Assembly: GCA_947305035.1 (NCBI GenBank) | Contig: CAMZCV010000027.1 | Location: forward strand, 1-9,184 | Direction of reading: 5' to 3' | DNA: 9,184 nucleotides | From: an uncultured Coriobacteriales bacterium | GTDB taxonomy: Bacteria > Actinomycetota > Coriobacteriia > Coriobacteriales > Atopobiaceae | In this document: positions 4,645 to 9,184 of the stretch, in pieces | Numbering within the stretch: the first letter of the stretch is position 1 | Layout of the letters: each line of letters begins with the position of its first letter | Position numbers and translations under genes: made by a program | Notes under the pieces: generated by a model | Told to the model about the DNA's origin: nothing | What the model saw: the letters and a program-made list of their open reading frames with translations, nothing else | The model's database searches: none

Positions 4645-5067
4645 CTACGTCCCAGATTCCAGATGCCGGTATCGCTTGGCATCGGAGTCTCTCCATGCGC
4701 GCACGAGCGCCTGAGCGTCGCGCGCCTTCTGCACCCACGCGTGCGCCTTGCCACGCCGCAGGTGGTTGGCCCGAATGCTCAGGCCGATGTAGTAGAGCAG
4801 TGTCGTGAAGCCCTCGCATGCCCGCTCCTGTAACTCGCGGCGGTGCGCCCACTTGCGCGGGTCACTCCCGACGCGCACGAGGTTGGCCTGCCACACATCG
4901 CGCCCGATGCCGACCGCGCATTCGTTGACCAGCTTGGTCAACGCCTGATTGCGGTCGAGAAACACGTTCGGGTTCGAAGTGATGGTGAGCGTGTGCAGCA
5001 CCAGCTCCTCGGTCTTAGTGTGTGCGTCCAGCTTGCTCTTTCCTCGCTGGCCGACTGGTACGGACAT
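4645..5067 (-). CDS. avd: DGR accessory variability determinant (Avd-like four-helix protein)
   Basis: This accessory protein binds the RT and the TR-containing RNA and is needed for retrohoming in characterised DGRs. The 140-aa product is helical and basic, with no cysteine pairs or membrane segment. The N-terminus MSVPVGQRGKSKLDAHTK closely matches the MSVPxxxRGxSKLE start common to Avd-like proteins of Gram-positive DGRs, and the end SIRANHLRRGKAHAWVQ with LVRAWRDSD also fits. The ATG at 5067 has only a weak GGTG upstream. It lies between the target gene and TR, and its stop is 5 nt from TR, so its 3' end probably also forms part of the functional DGR RNA. Confidence 0.9.
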   Translation of the reverse strand: MSVPVGQRGKSKLDAHTKTEELVLHTLTITSNPNVFLDRNQALTKLVNECAVGIGRDVWQANLVRVGSDPRKWAHRRELQERACEGFTTLLYYIGLSIRANHLRRGKAHAWVQKARDAQALVRAWRDSDAKRYRHLESGT

Positions 5068-5087
5068 GGCTCACCTGCCCTGCGACA

Positions 5088-5110
5088 CGGCCCGCGCGCG
5101 GCGCGGGCCG
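5088..5110 (-). promoter_or_regulatory. GC hairpin downstream of VR, likely DGR target-recognition cruciform
   Basis: This is a 23-nt perfect inverted repeat that forms a 10-bp stem with a 3-nt loop (or 9 bp with 5 nt). It begins 14 nt past the target gene stop and 24 nt past the VR end. It has no U-tract, so it is not a standard terminator. Known DGRs carry a hairpin/cruciform just after VR that is needed for efficient target recognition; position and shape fit, although the spacing is larger than in Bordetella phage. Confidence 0.65.
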
Positions 5111-5124
5111 ATTAGAAGATTGAC

Positions 5125-6459
5125 TCAGCCGATGGCACAGGCCGGGGCCGCAAAATTACCGCCGGTGGCGAAGTTGTAGCCACAACCGCCCGACGCGTAG
5201 ACAATGCCGACGCCGCTACCGTAGAAGCGAGCGCACGAACGCATCCAAGCGTAGCGGGCCGTAGTCGGCTGAGCCAGATCGTACTGTACGTACTCGAGAT
5301 GGTACGTCGAGGGATTGCCAGACGTTGACGCGGGCAGCGGCGATGTGGTTCCAGCAACTCGCTTCCAGTACTCCCACGGTTCGCCCTCGAGTCCCGACGT
5401 GCCGCCGTAGCTCTGCGACACCTGAAGCCAGTGCTCGCCCCACGACGGCAGGAACACGCGGTCATACGTGGTGTCGGAGAGCGGTGCCTCAGCGGTGCCG
5501 CCGTCAGTGACGTAGTTGAGCGCCGTGACGTGGGCGACTGGCTGCATGGCGGCCACCATGTCGGCTGGCAGGCCCGTCAAGAAGCCGTCGTAGTCAACGT
5601 AGGACGGTGTACGGCTGAACACCGTCGCGGGGACGTACCAGCCAGAGCCGGACGCGTTCAGGAACTGGCGCAGCGTGGAGTGCGCCCAGCGGTTGTTTCC
5701 GTAGGCGACTCTGTGCAGCGAGTTCAGGCCGTAGAACTGAAGCGCGCCGACCGTCGTGACCGACTCGGGCGTGCCGGAGAGCGGCACGGCAACGCCAGCG
5801 GCGGTGAAAGTGCCGAGGTTTGTGCCGTCCGTGCCCTCCGTCACACTGACCGTCTCGGTCGGCGTGGTCGCGCTCGCGTTCGCCCAGGCCTTGACCTTCC
5901 AGTTGCCCGGCGACTGGTCAGGCGCACCTTCGAAGCCGCTGAGTTGTCCGCCGATGGGCAGGTCCTGCGTAAGCGTGAACTGGTAGCTCTTTCCGCTCAC
6001 GACGTTGCTGCCCCAGTTGAAGCCCATGGTAACGTTGTAGGTGCCAGCAGGGATGGCGGTCACAGCACTGAGGAACGCCTGATAGGGCGAGAACTGCGTG
6101 GCGAACGGCAGCGTGCGGTGGAACTGCGAGAACATGACGTTGACCGTCTCGCCATCAGCGAGCGTGCCGACGCCATGGCGCACGACGTTCCACGGCGCGT
6201 CGTACTCGGTGGTGACGCCAGAGCGCACGTCCGTCCACTTCTCCGTGAACTGCGTTCCAACCGGCAGCAGCGTCTCGCCCGTGCCCTCGCGGACCGCCGC
6301 TGCGACCTCGTCCCAGTCGTGGATGAGCGCCCCTACGGTTGTGGTGTCGGCGATAACGCCCAGAAGCGCGTTCGTCTTGACGCTCTCTGCCGTGAGGGCG
6401 TGCAGGACCCCGGTAATGGCTACGCCATCATCGTGCCCCATCGGGAACCAATTGTTCAT
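5125..6459 (-). CDS. DGR variable tail protein (DUF6273/C-type lectin-like receptor-binding protein)
   Basis: This 444-aa tail-tip protein is the target of the DGR. Residues 1-60 look helical (HDWDEVAAAVREG) and probably mediate assembly. About 80-235 is beta-rich with FTLTQDLPIGGQLSGF and looks like an Ig- or jelly-roll-type segment. From about 240 to the end is a DUF6273-like/C-lectin fold: NRWAHSTLRQFLN (256-268), TYDRVFLPSWGEHWLQ (331-346) and the C-terminal variable part 399-442. VR encodes the last ~44 residues; its backbone (AWMRSC, SG, GNFAAP) is preserved while 13 of 15 template Asn positions are changed, four of them to Tyr. The stop lies 8 nt beyond VR, so the variable face is C-terminal. 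AAGGAGT lies 4 nt before the ATG and overlaps the upstream gene's stop. Confidence 0.93.
   Translation of the reverse strand: MNNWFPMGHDDGVAITGVLHALTAESVKTNALLGVIADTTTVGALIHDWDEVAAAVREGTGETLLPVGTQFTEKWTDVRSGVTTEYDAPWNVVRHGVGTLADGETVNVMFSQFHRTLPFATQFSPYQAFLSAVTAIPAGTYNVTMGFNWGSNVVSGKSYQFTLTQDLPIGGQLSGFEGAPDQSPGNWKVKAWANASATTPTETVSVTEGTDGTNLGTFTAAGVAVPLSGTPESVTTVGALQFYGLNSLHRVAYGNNRWAHSTLRQFLNASGSGWYVPATVFSRTPSYVDYDGFLTGLPADMVAAMQPVAHVTALNYVTDGGTAEAPLSDTTYDRVFLPSWGEHWLQVSQSYGGTSGLEGEPWEYWKRVAGTTSPLPASTSGNPSTYHLEYVQYDLAQPTTARYAWMRSCARFYGSGVGIVYASGGCGYNFATGGNFAAPACAIG
5135..5264 (-). repeat. DGR variable repeat (VR)
   Basis: This is the rewritten copy of TR at the 3' end of the target gene. Of 37 positions that are adenine in TR, 24 differ here, and none of the other 93 positions differ. 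Amino acids at former Asn positions are Tyr, Ala, Phe, Tyr, Ser, Gly, Ile, Tyr, Gly, Tyr, Asn, Phe, Thr, Gly and Asn in order. The GC-rich segment GCGGCCCCGG (5151-5142) resembles an initiation-of-mutagenic-homology site, but two further A-changes lie past it. Confidence 0.96.
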
Positions 6460-6468
6460 GTGTACTCC

Positions 6469-6750
6469 TTACTCGTTGATGACGATGGCGAGCCGCTGGT
6501 CGCCGTTCTCGTCGGTTACCCAGTCCCAGTACGGGATTGCCATCTTCGGCCCGGTAACGCTGTTGTCCTGTACCGTCGTGGTCCATTCAGGATGTCCGGC
6601 GAGTACCTCCTCGACCACGGACGGGTCCACAAGCCCGCTGCCGATTGCGTCCCTCAGCTCCTCGAGCGCGGGCACTATCGTCTGCGCCGTGGGCGTGCCG
6701 CCGAGGTTGGTGATGATTTCGCCGATGGTCGGCACTGCCGTATCAGCCAT
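6469..6750 (-). CDS. Small tail-tip protein sharing a C-terminal module with the BppU-like protein (93 aa)
   Basis: The N-terminus MADTAVPTIGEIITNLGG and the segment ALEELRDAIGSGLVD are followed by a module from about residue 46: VEEVLAGHPEWTTTVQD, then a short link and WVTDENGDQRLAIVINE. The same module ends the 198-aa protein upstream, which points to duplication or domain sharing. HPEWTTTVQD-type modules are common in tail proteins of Gram-positive phages and probably help trimer assembly or attachment. The ATG at 6750 has AAGGAGG 4 nt upstream; a longer open frame before it is a shadow of the upstream gene. The protein sits directly before the DGR target, so a linker or chaperone for it is plausible but not shown. 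Confidence 0.75.
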   Translation of the reverse strand: MADTAVPTIGEIITNLGGTPTAQTIVPALEELRDAIGSGLVDPSVVEEVLAGHPEWTTTVQDNSVTGPKMAIPYWDWVTDENGDQRLAIVINE

Positions 6751-6754
6751 TGCC

Positions 6755-6761
6755 CCTCCTT
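6755..6761 (-). promoter_or_regulatory. Ribosome binding site setting the start of the 93-aa protein
   Basis: AAGGAGG lies 4 nt before the ATG at 6750. It rules in this start over the longer open frame that runs up to 6900. Confidence 0.8.
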
Positions 6762-6776
6762 TCCTGTGTTGGTTTG

Positions 6777-7373
6777 CTACTCGTCCCCGTAGACGACCGC
6801 GAGCCGCCTGTCGTCGCCGTCTGCGACCCATTCGAGGCGGACAACATCGCTCGCCAGCTTCGCCAGCGTCACCGCGCCGTCCTGCACGGTGGTGGTCCAC
6901 TCGGGGTGGTCCGCCAGCACGTCCTCCACGGTGGACGGCAGCTGCTCCACGGCCTCGTCCATGCGGTCGATGGCGTCCTGAATCGCGTTGTCGTAGTCCT
7001 CGGGGACGGTGTGCCCCTCCAGCGCGTCGGGCAGGATATCGACCGTGACGCTGCCTGTGGACGCGCGGACCGTATCGCCGTCGAGCAGCTGGAAGTAGGC
7101 CAGCGTGGTGCGTCCGGTGACCGATGCCGCCTGAACCTCGTTTATGGTCACGTCCACCGTGCTGTCGCCCACGGTCGCGGTCTTGCGGTAGTAGTGCTCG
7201 CCGCCGGGCAGCTCCATGACGAACGCCGCCGTGAGTCCGGTGAGGTCCACGGACGCGCCGTGATCCAGAATCAGCGCGTGGATGGTCGTGCCGTCCAAAT
7301 CGCCCTGCCTGATGCGGATGGGCGTCGTGACCTTGCCCTTGTTGAGGTCGAGCGTGATGTTGAAGGTGTTCAC
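6777..7373 (-). CDS. BppU-like baseplate upper protein (198 aa)
   Basis: The N-terminal ~115 residues have the pattern of the BppU N-terminal domain: a start of short beta strands (NITLDLNKGKVTTPIRIRQGD), a middle GLTAAFVMELPGGEHYYR segment and a RTTLAYFQLLDGDTVRAST strand pair. An acidic helix follows (NAIQDAIDRMDEAVEQLP, 129-146), probably a trimeric coiled coil, and then the HPEWTTTVQDG module to the end. In lactococcal phages BppU links receptor-binding trimers to the baseplate. The start is GTG at 7373, with AAGGAGG 4 nt upstream that overlaps the stop of the tail fibre. Its place before the variable protein fits a scaffold for receptor binding. Confidence 0.75.
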   Translation of the reverse strand: MNTFNITLDLNKGKVTTPIRIRQGDLDGTTIHALILDHGASVDLTGLTAAFVMELPGGEHYYRKTATVGDSTVDVTINEVQAASVTGRTTLAYFQLLDGDTVRASTGSVTVDILPDALEGHTVPEDYDNAIQDAIDRMDEAVEQLPSTVEDVLADHPEWTTTVQDGAVTLAKLASDVVRLEWVADGDDRRLAVVYGDE

Positions 7374-7377
7374 TAGC

Positions 7378-7384
7378 CCTCCTT
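7378..7384 (-). promoter_or_regulatory. Ribosome binding site for the GTG start of the BppU-like gene
   Basis: AAGGAGG lies 4 nt before GTG 7373 and overlaps the TAA stop of the tail-fibre gene, so the two genes are closely coupled. Confidence 0.8.
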
Positions 7385-8988
7385 TAGACCATGAACGTGA
7401 CGTTGAGCGGAAGCCACTCGCTCGTGCCCATCGCCGTGTTTCCCGTGCGGTTGCGGTGGCGCTCGGCAGTGACCACGCCAGCCGTCGTGATGCGCAGGAG
7501 CCAGCAGGCGTCGCCGCTGCCCTGCTGTAGGCTCGTGACCTCCTGCGCAGGTCGGCACCCGTCTGGCAGCGTGCAGATGGTCAGCGTGCCGCCCGCCGCG
7601 ACCTCGGCAGTGGGCTTCGCCGCGCCCGTGAGCGCGACTACCGGACCCCACCTGCGCACCTTGGGCGTGCGGTTGGCGTCGTATGCCGTCGCGCCGCTGT
7701 CGAGCGTGAGCGCCGTCCATGCCACGTCGCCGTCGTGGGTGGTCGAGCCGTCCCAGCCGACCGCGAACGCGTTGGAGCGGGCACCTGCCACGCCGTTGCC
7801 GACCTCGAACGCGTTGTTTGGGTCGTTGTCGTTCCACTTGCCTATGGCTGTCTGGTAGTCGCTGCCCGCGATGGTGTGGAGTCCGTCTGCGCGTGAACCC
7901 CATCCGCTCGCTGTCGTGTCCTCGCCAGTGGCACGGGAGTTGCGGCCTGTCGCGGTGGTGCGTGCGCCGCCAGCGTATGCGTTGGCTCCGCTCGCCGTGG
8001 TGAGGTACCCGCTGGCATGCGACTGACGCCCGCTCGCCGCCGTTTCCAGACCCTCGGCCACGCTCATGGCCCCAACGTCTGCGGTGGCGTCGCGCTTGCC
8101 GAACGTGTACGACTTCGTAAGCTCGCTTGCGGTCGTATACGTGACCGTGATGATGGCTCCGACCGTGGGGTAGGTGTCGAACGTGATTTTGGTGGTTTGC
8201 TTGGTCACTGACCCGCCGCTGCCGTCAGATACCGTCACCGTGTAGTCGGTGCCTGTGGCGGTGTAGGTCAGCACGTAGACGCGCGACTCACCGTCTGACT
8301 CGAACGTGTCCGTGACCTCTAGCGTCCCGCTCTCGTCGCGCAGGTCCTCAACCTTGAAGAACTCGTTGCCATCCCTGTCAATCATGCGCTGGCTGTGGTA
8401 GTCCAGCTCCATGTGCGACTCGCTGGACCTGCCAATCACGGCCCCGTCCGCTCCGAACTGCGCCACGACGTTCGCCGCCGCGTTGCCCAGACCGTCGTAG
8501 AACGCCACCGCCGAATCGGAGAAAGACGCAAGCCACGAGCTGCCCTGCCGTAGCAGGATGCCCAGACTGTTCATCAAAATGTTGCGCTCGCCCGTGGGGT
8601 TGCCCTTCTCGGACGATACGTGCACGCCGTTATCGTCCGTGAAGAAGTGCTGCTTGATTGCGTCGGCGATGGCCTGTGCGCCGCTCGCCACCTTCGCCGC
8701 GGAATCCGTCGCCTTGCGCACGGCACGCACGGTGCTCGTGCCCGCTGCGGGGTCGCTCGCGTTGCCGACCACGCCCATCTGTGCGCCGGACCACTGCACG
8801 CTCACCACGTCGCCCACGGCAACGCCAGCGGCGCAGGTGGATGCGGGTGCTTCGCCGCCGTCGCCAGTCGTGACCCACACGGTGCCGTCGTTGTCGATGC
8901 GCGTGACGGTGGCGGGGACGAAGCCCTTGCGCGGCCTGATGCTGCCAACCAGCTCGCCGCAAAAATCCCAGACGGTGCTCACGTCCAT
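7384..8988 (-). CDS. Phage tail fibre/minor tail protein with YadA-like beta-roll head
   Basis: This 534-aa structural protein probably forms a trimeric fibre or tail-tip spike. About residues 20-80 look like an OB-fold (VPATVTRIDNDGTVWVTT, GVAVGDVVSVQW). A short helix follows (VRAVRKATDSAAKVASGAQA), then beta-rich segments to about 305. About 309-378 are five 14-residue repeats of the type found in trimeric adhesin heads (xxAxGxxTxAxGxN), continuing to NAFAVGWDGST. A C-terminal beta domain starts near WTALTLDSG. The start is set at ATG 8988 because GGAGGTG lies 5 nt upstream; the frame stays open to 9039 without support. It overlaps the end of the upstream gene by 10 nt. The target receptor is unknown. 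Confidence 0.82.
   Translation of the reverse strand: MDVSTVWDFCGELVGSIRPRKGFVPATVTRIDNDGTVWVTTGDGGEAPASTCAAGVAVGDVVSVQWSGAQMGVVGNASDPAAGTSTVRAVRKATDSAAKVASGAQAIADAIKQHFFTDDNGVHVSSEKGNPTGERNILMNSLGILLRQGSSWLASFSDSAVAFYDGLGNAAANVVAQFGADGAVIGRSSESHMELDYHSQRMIDRDGNEFFKVEDLRDESGTLEVTDTFESDGESRVYVLTYTATGTDYTVTVSDGSGGSVTKQTTKITFDTYPTVGAIITVTYTTASELTKSYTFGKRDATADVGAMSVAEGLETAASGRQSHASGYLTTASGANAYAGGARTTATGRNSRATGEDTTASGWGSRADGLHTIAGSDYQTAIGKWNDNDPNNAFEVGNGVAGARSNAFAVGWDGSTTHDGDVAWTALTLDSGATAYDANRTPKVRRWGPVVALTGAAKPTAEVAAGGTLTICTLPDGCRPAQEVTSLQQGSGDACWLLRITTAGVVTAERHRNRTGNTAMGTSEWLPLNVTFMV
7855..8064 (-). repeat. Five tandem 14-residue YadA-head-like repeats (protein level)
   Basis: Within the tail fibre, successive units are SVAEGLETAASGRQ, SHASGYLTTASGAN, AYAGGARTTATGRN, SRATGEDTTASGWG and SRADGLHTIAGSDY. 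The spacing is exactly 14 residues, with Ala at position 3, Gly at position 5 and Thr near position 8. This is the register of the left-handed beta-roll in trimeric autotransporter adhesins. Confidence 0.8.
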
Positions 8989-9184
8989 GTACTCACCTCC
9001 ATGCTCGCGCGTTCTGTCACGGATATGCCCGCGCCGCACGCGTACTGCTGGCGCTCGATGCGCAGGTCGCCCTCCAGCCGTACCGTGGCGAGCGAGCCGC
9101 GCACCACGTCACCCACGCCCACGTCGGGCCACCACTTGCGCTTGTAGGTGCGCTCGCGCCGCACGACGGAGCGCTCGGCGAGCA
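8979..9184 (-). CDS. C-terminal end of an upstream tail protein (partial)
   Basis: The frame is open to the window edge, so only the last 67 codons or so are visible; the GTG at 9164 is not a convincing start. The visible end (RKWWPDVGVGDVVRGSL, then LRIERQQYACGAGISVTE) resembles the C-terminus of siphovirus tail-tip or tail-endopeptidase-like proteins that end in a beta domain with a VGDxVR turn. The stop overlaps the tail-fibre start by 10 nt, and the gene contains that fibre's ribosome site. It would be the gene before the fibre in the tail-tip module. The family call is tentative. Confidence 0.6.
   Translation of the reverse strand, partial: LAERSVVRRERTYKRKWWPDVGVGDVVRGSLATVRLEGDLRIERQQYACGAGISVTERASMEVSTWT
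8994..9000 (-). promoter_or_regulatory. Ribosome binding site setting the tail-fibre start
   Basis: GGAGGTG lies 5 nt before ATG 8988, inside the end of the upstream gene. It favours this ATG over in-frame starts up to 9039. Confidence 0.8.

Noticed and set aside
4002..4808. 268-aa + strand open frame opposite the RT, TR and avd
   Set aside because: It has low-complexity Ala/Arg/Val composition and runs across TR and two real genes on the other strand.
5431..6792. 453-aa + strand open frame opposite the variable protein
   Set aside because: It is antisense to well-supported genes, Arg/Val/Gly-rich with no recognisable motif, and has no ribosome site: a GC-rich shadow.
1..9184. CRISPR array, insertion sequence or a second VR
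   Set aside because: No regularly spaced direct repeats, no transposase, and no second copy of the TR sequence were seen outside 5135-5264.

Overview
The window looks like part of a temperate tailed phage (siphovirus-like) of a high-GC Gram-positive host. The reasons are GC-rich coding, strong AAGGAGG-type ribosome sites, GTG starts, a BppU/XkdX-type tail-tip region, a cysteine-type lysin with an SH3-like tail, and no Gram-negative spanin pair. An actinobacterial gut host (for example Coriobacteriia) is my guess from the flavour of the tail and lysin motifs; it is not shown by the sequence.

Layout. The left edge holds the 3' part of a tyrosine integrase on the + strand (2-817). A non-coding stretch follows (818-976), probably the attachment region. 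Everything to the right is on the - strand and reads right to left as one late operon: the end of an upstream tail gene (9184-8979), a tail fibre with a YadA-like beta-roll (8988-7384), a BppU-like baseplate protein (7373-6777), a 93-aa protein sharing its C-terminal module (6750-6469), then a complete diversity-generating retroelement (DGR), then lysis genes, three tRNAs and a strong intrinsic terminator (1014-977).

The DGR is the main system here. It has a lectin-like/DUF6273-like variable tail protein (6459-5125) carrying a variable repeat (VR, 5264-5135), a GC hairpin just after the target gene, the Avd accessory protein (5067-4645), the template repeat (TR, 4639-4510) and a DGR-type reverse transcriptase with a YMDD box (about 4439-3333). 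TR and VR align over 130 bp without gaps. They differ at 24 positions, and all 24 are adenines in the coding strand of TR. TR encodes 15 Asn codons and 13 of them are changed in VR. This is direct evidence that the DGR has been active and rewrites the C-terminal receptor-binding face of a tail-tip protein.

After the RT come a 54-aa protein, an XkdX protein (48 aa, 3179-3033), a long hairpin, a holin, a lysin, two tiny one-helix membrane proteins, a zinc-ribbon protein, tRNA-Trp, an odd 107-nt tRNA-like segment, tRNA-Asn (with C at position 33) and tRNA-Tyr. The integrase 3' end faces the lysis/tRNA end across the putative attachment region. That is the arrangement of a free (circular or virion) phage genome rather than an integrated prophage.
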